A DNA stretch of 64,000 nt from a bacterium (GTDB lineage: Bacteria > Bacillota > Bacilli > Lactobacillales > Streptococcaceae): the NCBI GenBank assembly GCA_905221105.1, contig CAJNBW010000007.1, positions 51,733 to 115,732 on the forward strand. Direction: 5' to 3'. A program made the translations under genes and the position numbers. Of the stretch, positions 20,033 through 29,819 are shown in pieces (position 1 is the stretch's first letter; each line of letters starts with the position of its first letter). The notes under the pieces were generated by a model, which was given only the letters and a program-made list of their open reading frames with translations, did not search any database and was not told the DNA's origin.

Positions 20033-21412
20033 ATGTTATTCAAATTATTTGTGAAAAAACTTGAAAGGATCTTTGGCGGACTTTCGCCAGCTCGTCGGAT
20101 TTTTTTAAGTTTCGCTGGAGTTATTTTTATAGGCTCTCTCCTTTTGAGTCTGCCTTTTGTCCAGGAAAGTGGTTCGCAGGCTACTTATTTTGACCATCTC
20201 TTTACGACGGTTTCTATGGTCTGTGTGACCGGCCTCTTTACGCAGCCGGTGGCTACTACCTATAATGTTTGGGGCCAGTTGATTTGTATGCTCTTGATAC
20301 AGATTGGTGGTCTGGGGCTCATGACCTTTATCGGGGTCTTTTATATTCAGGGGAAGCAAAAGCTCAGTCTTCGCAGTCGTGAAACTATTCAGGAGAGCTT
20401 TAGTTACGGAGAGACTCGGTCACTGAAGGCCTTTATGCGGTCCATCTTTTTGACGACTTTTCTGGTGGAGGGCTTGGGCGCCTTCCTACTAAGTTTCCGT
20501 TTTATTCCTGAGTTTGGCTGGGGACGAGGCATTTTTACCTCTATCTTTTTAGCCATTTCCGCCTTTTGTAATGCTGGTTTTGATAATTTCGGCAGTAGCA
20601 GTTTAGTGAATTATCAGACGGATCCTTTAATCAATCTGGTCATTGCTGGCTTGATTATCACAGGTGGTCTTGGATTTATGGTCTGGTTTGACTTGGCAAC
20701 CCAGCTAGGAAAGAAGAAAAAGCGTCGTCTGCGTTTTCACACCAAGTTGGTCCTCTTCTTGACCGCAGGAATTTTGCTGTTTGGGACAGTAGCCACACTC
20801 TTTACGGAGTGGCACAATCCAGGCACCATTGGCAATCTCAGCGTTCCAGAGAAAGTGCTGGTTAGCTTTTTCCAAACCGTCAGCATGAGAACGGCTGGCT
20901 TTGCCTCTATTGACTACACCCAAGCTCGACCTGTGACTTTGTTTATCTACATCCTACAGATGTTTCTGGGTGGAGCACCTGGAGGGACGGCTGGGGGGCT
21001 CAAGATTACGACCTTCTTTGTCTTATTGGTCTTTGCTCGTAGTGAATTGCTGGGCTTGCCTCATGCCAATGTTGCGCAGAGAACCATTGAAGCTCGAACA
21101 GTCCAAAAGTCCTTTAGTGTCTTCATTATCTTTTTGATGACCTTCTTGTTGGGACTGATGTTGCTGGGAATTACAGCAGAAGGAACACCGCGATTTATCT
21201 ACCTCATGTTTGAGAACATTTCAGCTCTTGCGACAGTTGGGGTCACGGCAAATCTGACACCAGAATTGGGCAAGCTAGCCCTCAGTATTGTCATGTTGCT
21301 CATGTTTATTGGCCGTATCGGTCCCTTGACCTTGCTGGTTAGTCTAGCGGATTACCAGCCTGATAAGAAAGATTTGATTCAGTATATGAAAGCAGATATT
21401 AGTATTGGATAA
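20033..21412 (+). CDS. trkH: K+ uptake channel subunit, TrkH/KtrB type
   Basis: 459 residues with four MPM-like repeats. Filter-like segments include VCVTGLF (around 64), SAFCNAGFDNFG, SMRTAGFAS and ATVGVTANL. It transports potassium (and sodium) together with the following RCK protein. In pneumococcus this pair is under c-di-AMP control through CabP. The start is an ATG with a weak ribosome site. The regulator gene begins 13 bases after its stop. Confidence 0.93.
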   Translation: MLFKLFVKKLERIFGGLSPARRIFLSFAGVIFIGSLLLSLPFVQESGSQATYFDHLFTTVSMVCVTGLFTQPVATTYNVWGQLICMLLIQIGGLGLMTFIGVFYIQGKQKLSLRSRETIQESFSYGETRSLKAFMRSIFLTTFLVEGLGAFLLSFRFIPEFGWGRGIFTSIFLAISAFCNAGFDNFGSSSLVNYQTDPLINLVIAGLIITGGLGFMVWFDLATQLGKKKKRRLRFHTKLVLFLTAGILLFGTVATLFTEWHNPGTIGNLSVPEKVLVSFFQTVSMRTAGFASIDYTQARPVTLFIYILQMFLGGAPGGTAGGLKITTFFVLLVFARSELLGLPHANVAQRTIEARTVQKSFSVFIIFLMTFLLGLMLLGITAEGTPRFIYLMFENISALATVGVTANLTPELGKLALSIVMLLMFIGRIGPLTLLVSLADYQPDKKDLIQYMKADISIG

Positions 21413-21425
21413 GAAAGGAAGAACG

Positions 21426-22091
21426 ATGTCAGATCGTACGATTGGAATTTTAGGCTTGGGGATTTTTGGGAGTAGTGTCCTGACGGCCCTAGCCAAGCAA
21501 GATATGAATATCATTGCCATTGATGACCACGCCGAGCACATTAATCAATTTGAGCCTGTTTTGGCACGTGGAGTTGTGGGCGATATCACAGATGAGGAAC
21601 TCCTCAGAACTGCAGGTATTGATACCTGTGATACGGTTGTGGTCGCAACAGGGGAAAATCTGGAGTCGAGTGTGCTTGCAGTGATGCATTGTAAGAGTTT
21701 GGGGGTACCAAGGGTTATTGCCAAGGTCAAAAGCCAGACAGCCAAGAAGGTACTGGAAAAAATCGGTGCCGACTCGGTGATTTCACCAGAGTATGAAATG
21801 GGCCAGTCTCTAGCACAGACCATTCTCTTTCATAACAATGTCGATGTCTTTCAGCTGGATAAAAATGTGTCTATCGTAGAGATGAAAATTCCTAGAGTTT
21901 GGGCAGGTCAAAGCCTGAGCCAGCTGGATCTACGTGGCAAATACAACCTCAATGTCCTAGGATTTCGTGAACAGGAAAATTCACCACTGGACGTCCAGTT
22001 TGGTCCCAATGACCTCTTGAAAGCAGATGCCTATATCTTGGCGGTGATTAACAACCAGTATCTAGATGACTTGGCAGAATTGAATTCGTAA
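21426..22091 (+). CDS. cabP: TrkA/KtrA-type K+ uptake regulator, c-di-AMP binding
   Basis: 221 residues. The RCK_N Rossmann domain starts GILGLGIFGSSV and continues to about 130. The RCK_C domain (about 140-221) is where c-di-AMP binds in the pneumococcal homologue CabP. It gates the TrkH channel. The start is at 21426 behind AAAGGAAG. It shares an operon with trkH and ends at a clear terminator. Confidence 0.92.
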   Translation: MSDRTIGILGLGIFGSSVLTALAKQDMNIIAIDDHAEHINQFEPVLARGVVGDITDEELLRTAGIDTCDTVVVATGENLESSVLAVMHCKSLGVPRVIAKVKSQTAKKVLEKIGADSVISPEYEMGQSLAQTILFHNNVDVFQLDKNVSIVEMKIPRVWAGQSLSQLDLRGKYNLNVLGFREQENSPLDVQFGPNDLLKADAYILAVINNQYLDDLAELNS

Positions 22092-22092
22092 G

Positions 22093-22114
22093 GAGGGGAA
22101 TCCCCTCTTTTTTT
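22093..22114 (+). terminator. Terminator after cabP
   Basis: GAGGGG AA? stem GAGGGGA/TCCCCTC with almost no loop, followed by T8. Confidence 0.8.
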
Positions 22115-22250
22115 GATGTTCAAGATAGCAAATAGAGACAGCAGCCCTTGTATTCTAGTAAAAGTTCTTCAAAAACTGGACTTTATGGTAGAATAGAAAG
22201 AAGTGACAAGAGAGAGTAAGAAAAAAATCAGTCCCCTAAAGGAGTAGATT

Positions 22251-23267
22251 ATGAAGTTATTGTCTATCGCCATTCCTAGCTATAATGCCGCAGCCTATCT
22301 TCATTACTGCGTGGAGTCGCTAGTGATTGGTGGTGAGCAAGTTGAGATTTTGATTATCAATGACGGGTCTCAGGACCAGACTCAGGAAATCGCTGAGCGT
22401 TTAGCCAGCAAGTATCCTAACATCGTTAGAGCCATCTATCAGGAAAATAAGGGTCATGGCGGTGCTGTCAATCGTGGTTTGGCGGAGTCCTCTGGTCGTT
22501 ATTTTAAAGTAGTTGATAGTGATGACTGGGTGGATCCCCGTGCTTACCTGAAAATTTTGGAAACCTTGCAGGAACTAGAGAGTGAAGGTCAAGAGGTGGA
22601 TGCCTTTGTGACCAATTTTGTCTATGAAAAGGAAGGTCAGTCTCGTAAGAAGAGTATGAGTTACGAGTCAGTCTTACCTGTCCAGCAAATTTTTGGCTGG
22701 GACCAGGTCGGAAATTTCTCAAAAGGTCAGTATATCATGATGCACTCGCTGATTTACCGGACAGATTTGTTGCGAGCGAGCCAGTTCCAACTGCCTGAGC
22801 ATACTTTTTATGTCGATAATCTCTTTGTCTTTACCCCCCTTCAGCAGGTTAAGACCATGTACTATTTGCCTGTCGATTTCTATCGTTATTTGATTGGGCG
22901 TGAGGACCAGTCTGTCAATGAGCAAGTGATGATTAAACGCATTGACCAGCAACTCAAGGTCAATAGACTCTTGGTAGACCAGCTTGCTTTGTCCAAAGTA
23001 AGCCATCCCAAAATGCGAGAATATCTGTTGAATCATATTGAGATTACGACGGTGATTTCCAGTGCCCTGCTCAACCGAGCAGGCACAGCAGAGCATCTGG
23101 CCAAAAAGCGGGAGCTGTGGACCTATATTCAACAGGAAAATCCAGAGGTCTTTCAGGCTATTCGTAAGACCATGTTGAGTCGTTTGACCAAACACTCCGT
23201 CTTGCCAGCTCGCAAACTTTCCAATGTCGTCTATCAAATCACCAAATCTGTTTATGGATTTAATTAA
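22251..23267 (+). CDS. Family 2 glycosyltransferase
   Basis: 338 residues. The GT-A domain starts SIAIPSYNAA, with INDGSQDQT (around 40) and the metal-binding DSD in VVDSDDWVDP (around 90). No membrane helix is evident, so it is a soluble or peripheral transferase acting on an activated sugar at the inner face of the membrane. Acceptor unknown. It has its own promoter (TGGTAGAAT, extended -10, near 22185) and a ribosome site AAAGGAG. It stands alone before pavB. Confidence 0.88.
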   Translation: MKLLSIAIPSYNAAAYLHYCVESLVIGGEQVEILIINDGSQDQTQEIAERLASKYPNIVRAIYQENKGHGGAVNRGLAESSGRYFKVVDSDDWVDPRAYLKILETLQELESEGQEVDAFVTNFVYEKEGQSRKKSMSYESVLPVQQIFGWDQVGNFSKGQYIMMHSLIYRTDLLRASQFQLPEHTFYVDNLFVFTPLQQVKTMYYLPVDFYRYLIGREDQSVNEQVMIKRIDQQLKVNRLLVDQLALSKVSHPKMREYLLNHIEITTVISSALLNRAGTAEHLAKKRELWTYIQQENPEVFQAIRKTMLSRLTKHSVLPARKLSNVVYQITKSVYGFN

Positions 23268-23382
23268 TATAAGTATTTTATAAGAGGGATTTAAGAAAAA
23301 TTTTAACTTTTTCTTAATCCTTTTTAATTTTAGGAGATTATACTAGAGTCATCAAATAAAGAAAAACTCTAAGGAGAATCCT

Positions 23383-25647
23383 ATGAAATTCAATCCAAAT
23401 CAAAGATATACCCGTTGGTCTATTCGCCGTCTTAGTGTCGGTGTTGCCTCAGTTGTTGTGGCTAGTGGCTTCTTTGTCCTAGTTGGGCAACCAAGTTCTG
23501 TACGTGCCGATGTAGTCAATCCGACCCCTGCTCAAGTCGTGCCAGACGCTGCTTCGGTGAGTGGAAAGAGCGACTTACCAGCAGAGGTTCTCAAGAAAGC
23601 AGTTGATGTAGCTCTTCCTTCAGAACAGGCAGAGTCAGCACCCAAAGCAAGCTTGGATACTACAAGCTCTCCAGAAAAAACGGATGTAGCTGCTAAAGAC
23701 CAAGTAGTAGCACCTAAAGAAGAAGTGCAAGCAAAACCAGAATCTAAGAAAGAAACAGAAGATGCGGTTAAACCTGCGACAAATCCTGCGCCTGCAGTTA
23801 TTGGACAAGACCGTGAAGCAAGTGAAGCTCAACCAGCAACCACTCCAGCTGAAGTGCAAAAAGGTGTGGCTGACAATACTAAAGACACAGTAGATGTTCC
23901 AGCTTCTTACTTGGACAAAGCTAACTTCCCTGGTCCATTCACAGCCGGTGTCAACCAAGTTATTCCATACGAGTTCTTCGCTGGTGATGGCATGTTGACT
24001 CGCCTTATCTTGAAAGCATCCGACAAGGCTCCATGGTCAGACAATGGTTCAGCTAAAAATCCCGCCCTTCCACCAGTAGAAAAATTGGGCAAAGGTCTTT
24101 ACTTCTACGAAGTGGATTTGGCCGGCACTCAAGGCAAATCAGATAAAGAGTTTCTAGACCTCTTGAAACAAAACGGTACGCAAAGCTATAAAGCTACTAT
24201 CAAGGTTTATGGTGCGAAGGATGGCAAGGCAGACTTGAGCAACCTTGTAGCGACTAAGGATTTGGATGTCAACTTGAACGGCTTGACTACCCCAGCTGAA
24301 GTGCAAAAAGGTGTGGCTGACAATACTAAAGACACAGTAGATGTTCCAGCTTCTTATTTGGATAAAGCCAACTTCCCTGGCCCATTCACAGCTGGTGTTA
24401 ATCAAGTCATTCCATATGAATTCTTCGCTGGAGACGGCATGTTGACTCGCCTGATCTTGAAAGCTTCTGACAAGGCTCCATGGTCAGACAACGGTTCAGC
24501 TAAAAATCCAGCTCTCCCACCGGTAGAGAAATTGGGCAAAGGTCTTTACTTCTATGAAGTGGATTTGGCAGGTACTCAAGGCAAATCAGATAAAGAGCTT
24601 CTTGACCTCTTGAAACAAAACGGCACTCAAAGCTACAAGGCAACCATCAAAGTGTACGGTGCAAAAGATGGCAAGGCTGATTTGACTAATCTTGTGGCCA
24701 CTAAAGATTTGGATGTCAACTTGAACGGATTAACTACTCCAGCTGAAGTGCAAAAAGGTGTAGCCGACAATACTAAAGACACAGTAGACGTCCCAGCCAC
24801 TTACTTGGATAAAGCCAACTTCCCAGGCCCATTCACAGCCGGTGTCAACCAAGTCATTCCATATGAATTCTTTGCTGGAGACGGTATGTTAACTCGTTTG
24901 ATTTTGAAAGCATCAGATAAGGCTCCATGGTCAGATAACGGTTCAGCTAAAAATCCGGCCCTCCCACCAGTAGAGAAATTGGGCAAAGGCCTCTACTTCT
25001 ATGAAGTGGACTTGGCAGGCACCCAAGGTAAATCAGATAAAGACCTTCTTGACCTCTTGAAACAAAACGGCACTCAAAGCTATAAAGCAACTATCAAAGT
25101 GTACGGCGCTAAAGATGGCAAGGCCGATTTGAACAATCTCGTAGCGACTAAGGATTTGACAGTAAACTTGAATGGACATCAGTCTCTTACTCCGATGCAA
25201 TCAGGCTTCGTCCTATCTTCTAATGGTTCAGCTATGCCGGCTCCAATGATGAATAGTCATCAAGATGCGTCTAAGATGAACGCTCAAATGCCAAGTGTCA
25301 ATCAAGATGAGATGAAATCTCAAATGCCAGCTACTAGCCAGGATAAGATGATGCCTAACAAAGAGCAGGACAAAACCATGAATGCTAGCCAGCCTATGGC
25401 AACACCAAGCATGAAACAAGATCAAGCTCCAGCAGCCTCAAGCAAAATGTCTGATGAAGGCAAGATGGCAGCTAATAATAAGGCATCAAATCCAATGATG
25501 GCTGATCAAATGAAAGAGCAAAAAGACATGCTTCCATATACTGGTGAAGCCCAAACCTCAATGGCTACTCTTGGATTCATTGGACTTGCCTTGGCTGGAC
25601 TGCTAGGTGGCCTCGGTTTGAAAGCTAAAAAAGAGGAGAATGACTAG
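23383..25647 (+). CDS. pavB: PavB-like LPXTG adhesin with three SSURE repeats
   Basis: 754 residues. A YSIRK-type signal (RYTRWSIRRLSVGVASVVVASG) ends near residue 46 (VRAD). A Pro/Ala/Lys-rich region follows, then three 149-residue SSURE repeats from about residue 154 to 600. Next is a Met/Gln/Asp-rich segment (about 605-710), the sortase motif LPYTGE, a hydrophobic helix and a KAKKEEND tail. SSURE repeats bind fibronectin in pneumococcus. The repeat number varies between strains and three is low. TCS08, encoded next, is reported to influence pavB. Confidence 0.9.
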   Translation: MKFNPNQRYTRWSIRRLSVGVASVVVASGFFVLVGQPSSVRADVVNPTPAQVVPDAASVSGKSDLPAEVLKKAVDVALPSEQAESAPKASLDTTSSPEKTDVAAKDQVVAPKEEVQAKPESKKETEDAVKPATNPAPAVIGQDREASEAQPATTPAEVQKGVADNTKDTVDVPASYLDKANFPGPFTAGVNQVIPYEFFAGDGMLTRLILKASDKAPWSDNGSAKNPALPPVEKLGKGLYFYEVDLAGTQGKSDKEFLDLLKQNGTQSYKATIKVYGAKDGKADLSNLVATKDLDVNLNGLTTPAEVQKGVADNTKDTVDVPASYLDKANFPGPFTAGVNQVIPYEFFAGDGMLTRLILKASDKAPWSDNGSAKNPALPPVEKLGKGLYFYEVDLAGTQGKSDKELLDLLKQNGTQSYKATIKVYGAKDGKADLTNLVATKDLDVNLNGLTTPAEVQKGVADNTKDTVDVPATYLDKANFPGPFTAGVNQVIPYEFFAGDGMLTRLILKASDKAPWSDNGSAKNPALPPVEKLGKGLYFYEVDLAGTQGKSDKDLLDLLKQNGTQSYKATIKVYGAKDGKADLNNLVATKDLTVNLNGHQSLTPMQSGFVLSSNGSAMPAPMMNSHQDASKMNAQMPSVNQDEMKSQMPATSQDKMMPNKEQDKTMNASQPMATPSMKQDQAPAASSKMSDEGKMAANNKASNPMMADQMKEQKDMLPYTGEAQTSMATLGFIGLALAGLLGGLGLKAKKEEND
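23842..25182 (+). repeat. Three tandem 447-bp SSURE coding repeats
   Basis: The units begin near 23842, 24289 and 24736, each exactly 447 bp (149 codons). Protein copies differ at only a few residues (for example KEFLD/KELLD/KDLLD and ASYLD/ATYLD), but many third codon positions differ. Confidence 0.9.
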
Positions 25648-25769
25648 TTTAGCTACAGACTTTCTATCTAGGATTTAAAAGATCCAGATAGCGATTAGAA
25701 TGTTCGTAAAGTGATTAAAATAGTGTTATACTATTGTGGTATAGCACTGTTTTTTCAAAGGAGAGACAG

Positions 25770-26468
25770 ATGGGAAAGACAATTTTACTCGTTGACGACG
25801 AGGTAGAAATCACAGATATTCATCAACGCTATCTGGTTCAGGCAGGGTATCAGGTTTTGGTGGCTCATGATGGAGTAGAGGCCTTGGAAATCTTCAAGCG
25901 AAAACCGATTGATTTGATTATTACAGATATCATGATGCCTCGGATGGATGGTTATGATTTGATTAGCGAAGTTCAGTATCAATCTCCGGATCAGCCTTTT
26001 CTCTTTATTACGGCTAAGACCAGTGAGCAGGATAAGATTTATGGCCTGAGCTTAGGGGCAGATGACTTTATTGCCAAGCCCTTTAGCCCACGTGAGCTGG
26101 TTTTGCGTGTCCACAATATCTTGCGTCGCCTTCATCGTGGAGGTGAGACAGAAGTCGTTAGTCTCGGGGATTTACGGATGAATCACGGCAGCCATGAGGT
26201 CCAAGTCGGAGATGTGGCGCTTGATTTGACAGTCAAATCCTTCGAACTTCTATGGCTTTTAGCCAGCAATCCAGAGCGCGTTTTCTCTAAGACAGACCTC
26301 TATGAAAAGGTCTGGCAAGAAGACTATGTGGATGATACCAATACCTTGAATGTTCATATTCATGCTCTCAGACAGGAGTTGGCTAAACATGCCAGTGCAG
26401 AAACGCCTACTATCAAAACCGTCTGGGGCTTGGGCTACAAGATTGAGAAAGCACGAGGTAGTCAATGA
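25770..26468 (+). CDS. rr08: OmpR-family response regulator 08 (SaeR-like)
   Basis: 232 residues. The receiver domain (1-120) begins ILLVDDEVE; the phospho-acceptor Asp is in LIITDIMMPRMDG (around 53) and the conserved Lys in IAKPFSP (around 103). A winged-helix DNA-binding domain (about 130-230) ends in TIKTVWGLGYKIE. The start is at 25770 behind AAGGAGAG. It overlaps the kinase gene by 4 bases. Identification as TCS08 rests on position between pavB and rpsD. Confidence 0.93.
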   Translation: MGKTILLVDDEVEITDIHQRYLVQAGYQVLVAHDGVEALEIFKRKPIDLIITDIMMPRMDGYDLISEVQYQSPDQPFLFITAKTSEQDKIYGLSLGADDFIAKPFSPRELVLRVHNILRRLHRGGETEVVSLGDLRMNHGSHEVQVGDVALDLTVKSFELLWLLASNPERVFSKTDLYEKVWQEDYVDDTNTLNVHIHALRQELAKHASAETPTIKTVWGLGYKIEKARGSQ

Positions 26469-27517
26469 AATTAAAAAGTTATATTTTAGTGGGGTATATC
26501 ATTTCAACACTCCTAACGATTATCGTGGTTTTTTGGGCCATCCAGCGCATGTTAATTGAGCAAAGAGAAATTTATTTCCTGATTGGCATGACTTTAATCG
26601 CAAGTTTTGTCGGTGCTGGGATTAGTCTCTTTCTCCTGTCGCCTGTCTTTACATCATTGGCCAAACTTAAGGAACATGCCAAGCGAGTAGCGGACAAGGA
26701 CTTCCCTGCAAATCTGGAGGTTCAAGGGCCTGCAGAATTTCAGCAATTAGGCCAAGCTTTCAATGAAATGTCCCATGATTTGCAGGCGACCTTTGATTCA
26801 TTAGAAGAAAGCGAACGAGAAAAGGGCTTGATGATTGCCCAGCTATCGCATGATATCAAGACCCCTATCACTTCGATCCAAGCGACGGTAGAAGGAATTT
26901 TGGACGGGGTTATCAAGGAGGGAGAACAAGCCCATTATCTAGCAACCATTGGACGCCAGACAGAAAGACTAAATAAACTGGTTGAAGAGTTGAATTTTTT
27001 GACCCTAAACACAGCTAGAAATCAGGCGGAGAAGACTAGTAAAGACAGCATTTTTCTGGATCAGCTCTTGATTGAGTGTATGAGTGAATTTCAGTTCTTG
27101 ATTGAGCAGGAGGAGCGAGACGTCCACTTGCAGGTGATCCCAGAGTCTGCCCGGATTGAGGGAGATTATGCCAAACTTTCTCGCATCTTGGTGAATCTGG
27201 TCAATAACGCTTTTAAATACTCAGCTCCAGGAACCAAGCTGGAAGTGGTGGCTAAGCTGGAGAAAAACCAGCTTTCAATCAGTGTAACGGATGAGGGACA
27301 GGGAATTGCCCCAGAGGATTTGGAGAAAATTTTCAAGCGCCTTTATCGTGTCGAAACTTCACGTAACATGAAAACAGGTGGTCATGGCTTAGGCCTTGCA
27401 ATTGCGCGTGAATTGGCCCATCAATTGGGTGGAGAAATCACAGTCAGCAGCCAGTACGGCCTCGGAAGCACCTTTACTCTCCTTCTCAACCTCTCTGGCA
27501 ATGAAAATAAAGCTTAA
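26465..27517 (+). CDS. hk08: Sensor histidine kinase 08 (SaeS-like)
   Basis: 350 residues. Two transmembrane helices (about 5-27 and 38-60) have only a short outside loop, so it is an intramembrane-sensing type. A HAMP region (about 60-112), the H-box IAQLSHDIKTPITS (His about 132) and an ATPase domain with NNAFKY, DEGQGI and GHGLGLAIA motifs follow. It phosphorylates RR08. It starts at the ATGA overlap. Confidence 0.93.
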   Translation: MKLKSYILVGYIISTLLTIIVVFWAIQRMLIEQREIYFLIGMTLIASFVGAGISLFLLSPVFTSLAKLKEHAKRVADKDFPANLEVQGPAEFQQLGQAFNEMSHDLQATFDSLEESEREKGLMIAQLSHDIKTPITSIQATVEGILDGVIKEGEQAHYLATIGRQTERLNKLVEELNFLTLNTARNQAEKTSKDSIFLDQLLIECMSEFQFLIEQEERDVHLQVIPESARIEGDYAKLSRILVNLVNNAFKYSAPGTKLEVVAKLEKNQLSISVTDEGQGIAPEDLEKIFKRLYRVETSRNMKTGGHGLGLAIARELAHQLGGEITVSSQYGLGSTFTLLLNLSGNENKA

Positions 27518-27523
27518 AACCCC

Positions 27524-27711
27524 TTTACAAATCCAGCCATTCATGGTAAAATGGATTTTGTGTGAAATATCAGCAGGAAAGCATGAAGCTCGTCAACAGG
27601 TGTCTTATGATAAGTAACCTTGGCTGTTTAGGCGAAGGGCATCTGCACGAATCAGGGCTTTCTAAGTGACTATTTCCACCGAAATATTATTTATATCAGG
27701 AGGACATTCAC
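27524..27711 (+). promoter_or_regulatory. rpsD promoter and long leader
   Basis: TTTACA (27524-27529), 17 bases, TAAAAT (27547-27552) gives an mRNA leader of about 150 bases before the rpsD ribosome site AGGAGG. Such leaders in Firmicutes often carry an S4 autoregulatory fold; the sequence allows pairing, but I cannot confirm the known pseudoknot. Confidence 0.5.
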
Positions 27712-28323
27712 ATGTCACGTTATACAGGACCATCTTGGAAACAAGCTCGTCGCCTTGGCCTTTCACTTACAGGTACAGGTAAAGAATTGGCACGTCGTAA
27801 CTACGTACCAGGACAACACGGACCAAACAACCGTTCTAAATTGTCAGAATACGGTTTGCAATTGGCTGAAAAACAAAAACTTCGTTTCACTTACGGTGTA
27901 GGTGAAAAACAATTCCGTAACTTGTTCGTACAAGCTACAAAAATCAAAGGCGGAATCCTAGGTTTCAACTTCATGCTTCTTTTGGAACGTCGTTTGGATA
28001 ACGTTGTTTACCGTCTTGGTCTTGCGACTACTCGTCGTCAAGCTCGTCAATTCGTAAACCACGGTCACATTCTTGTTGACGGAAAACGCGTTGATATCCC
28101 ATCATACCGCGTAACTCCAGGTCAAGTGATCTCAGTTCGTGAGAAATCATTGAAAGTTCCAGCTATCCTTGAAGCAGTAGAAGCTACTCTTGGACGTCCA
28201 GCATTCGTATCATTCGACGCTGAAAAATTGGAAGGTTCATTGACTCGCTTGCCAGAACGCGACGAAATCAACCCAGAAATCAACGAAGCACTTGTCGTTG
28301 AATTCTACAACAAGATGTTGTAA
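27712..28323 (+). CDS. rpsD: 30S ribosomal protein S4
   Basis: 203 residues, the standard length. It binds the 5' domain of 16S rRNA early in assembly and can repress its own mRNA. It begins [15 protein letters not shown]; the S4 RNA-binding domain is at about 93-155 ([20 protein letters not shown]). Codon use is strongly biased, as for highly expressed genes. It is the last core gene before the island. Confidence 0.98.
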   Translation: MSRYTGPSWKQARRLGLSLTGTGKELARRNYVPGQHGPNNRSKLSEYGLQLAEKQKLRFTYGVGEKQFRNLFVQATKIKGGILGFNFMLLLERRLDNVVYRLGLATTRRQARQFVNHGHILVDGKRVDIPSYRVTPGQVISVREKSLKVPAILEAVEATLGRPAFVSFDAEKLEGSLTRLPERDEINPEINEALVVEFYNKML

Positions 28324-28362
28324 TATTTTATTGAATAAGATAGGCTTTAGAGCCTTGATATT

Positions 28363-28399
28363 AAGCACTTTGGGGCGCTTTCCCTTAGTGCTTTTTTTG
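28363..28399 (+). terminator. rpsD terminator
   Basis: Stem AAGCAC...GTGCTT with an inner GGG/CCC stem, followed by T7. The candidate left attachment site starts within its T-rich tail. Confidence 0.8.
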
Positions 28400-28419
28400 T
28401 TTTTACTACCCTTTTAGTT
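28400..28419 (+). other. Candidate attL
   Basis: TTTTTACTACCCTTTTAGTT; it matches the sequence at 39341-39360 at 17 of 20 positions. It lies right after the rpsD terminator, next to the integrase end, as expected for attL. Confidence 0.4.
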
Positions 28420-28479
28420 ACCCTTAACTAATTTTAGGTATAGTAAGAGGGTAGCCCCAAAATGGGACACCCTTATTAT

Positions 28480-29643
28480 TTATAGATTGCTAATAGCCGA
28501 TTCAAAGATTGAGACGGCTTTTTTTGCTCCCTCTTTGGTAGCATGGACATAAGTGTTTAAAGTCATAGAGATATTAGAGTGACCTAATCTGTATTGTAAG
28601 TCTTTGGCCTCTATGCCAGCGTATAGCATGATTGTAGCGTGAGTGTGTCGGAAACCGTGGAAACTAATATCAGGAACACCAGCATTTTTAAAGTGGCCTT
28701 GTAGTCTCTTTCTTAATAAGCAAGCGTAGGCGTATTTTGTGGTAAAAGGGGTAAATACAATACCCTTAGACCGTCCTAGTTGCCATGACTGGACTTGTTG
28801 ACGTTTTTTATACTGTTTGAGCAGTGAGACTGTAGCTGTATCAATATCAATTTCTCTTAGACCTGCTTTAGACTTAGGTGTATTTGTTTCTTGGTATCTA
28901 TTCAGAGTCTTAGAAATGCTGATAATACCTTTTTTAAGGTCAATATCAGACCACTCAAGAGCCAAAGCCTCACCGATACGGCATCCACTAGCCAGCAATG
29001 TTTTATAAAGCACATAGTCAAAGAGATTTTCATAGCTAGACAAGTCTAGGTTATCTAGGTACTCTAAAAACTGTTTTAGTTCTTGATTGCTGAAAAACTT
29101 GACCTTATGCTCTTTATTTTGTTGTTTACGTGGGATAATGACATCTCTAGCCGGGTTGTGTTGGATCGCTTGCATTGTAACTCCATACTGGAGAATACGG
29201 CGGTTTATATTGTTTAGGAAGCTATAGTTTGCATATGCCCCTTTTTCGCCTTTATTGGCCTTGTCAGCCCACTTATTGACTTGTTGCTGAATAACAGGAG
29301 TAGTAAGTTTATCTAGCTTGTAATCACCAAATACGGGCAAAATATGAAGTCTCACGATCCCCTCCATAGATTGCTGGGAGTTTGGTTTGATTGTATTCTT
29401 GTAACTCTCCCACCATAGAGCGACTAGTTCCTTATAAGTAGTAATGGTTGGTTTTTCCTTAACACTATATCCATTGTTTGCAAAAGCGTTAATGGCCTCT
29501 CTTGCCTTGATTTTAACGCCTGTTTTTGTTTTGGCCGTAACTGTAGTTCTAGCCTTTTTTCCAGTCAGTTTATCAACTCCAAGATACACGCTTGCTCGGT
29601 ATACGATTGTTCCGTTTTTCTTTTTGTATTCTGTAATATTCAT
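28480..29643 (-). CDS. int: Tyrosine-recombinase integrase
   Basis: 387 residues. An N-terminal AP2-like arm-binding domain and a SAM-like core-binding domain (about 60-165) precede the catalytic domain (about 185-380). The active site is visible: Arg in SGCRIGEALALEW, HGFRHTH (H-x-x-R), His in LGHSNISM and Tyr in LNTYVHAT. It inserts and excises the island next to rpsD. The start is at 29643 behind AAAGGAGT; an in-frame extension of 45 codons has no ribosome site. Confidence 0.95.
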   Translation of the reverse strand: MNITEYKKKNGTIVYRASVYLGVDKLTGKKARTTVTAKTKTGVKIKAREAINAFANNGYSVKEKPTITTYKELVALWWESYKNTIKPNSQQSMEGIVRLHILPVFGDYKLDKLTTPVIQQQVNKWADKANKGEKGAYANYSFLNNINRRILQYGVTMQAIQHNPARDVIIPRKQQNKEHKVKFFSNQELKQFLEYLDNLDLSSYENLFDYVLYKTLLASGCRIGEALALEWSDIDLKKGIISISKTLNRYQETNTPKSKAGLREIDIDTATVSLLKQYKKRQQVQSWQLGRSKGIVFTPFTTKYAYACLLRKRLQGHFKNAGVPDISFHGFRHTHATIMLYAGIEAKDLQYRLGHSNISMTLNTYVHATKEGAKKAVSIFESAISNL

Positions 29644-29665
29644 GGTTTTTACTCCTTTTCCATCA

Positions 29666-29692
29666 GCAGGCAAGCAATTAGAAAAGATTTTG
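29666..29692. repeat. 27-bp direct repeat, copy 1
   Basis: GCAGGCAAGCAATTAGAAAA continues for 7 more bases and recurs at 30952-30978 with one mismatch. Twelve bases of it (TCAGCAGGCAAG, 29663-29674) also occur inverted at 39310-39321, close to the right end of the island. Confidence 0.7.
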
Positions 29693-29819
29693 AGTTTATA
29701 CCATGCGAGGGGCTTCGAGAATGCCCCTATTTTCGATTTTAAGCAGTTAGTTTGTAAAATCGGCTTTCTATTCTTCAATTTCCCCCGTTTTTACACAATA
29801 GATCTTAGAAATAGGGTTG

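Noticed and set aside
28447..28476. Integrase terminator AGGGT...ACCCT
   Set aside because: The stem is interrupted and lacks a clear T tract on the minus strand; not listed as a feature.
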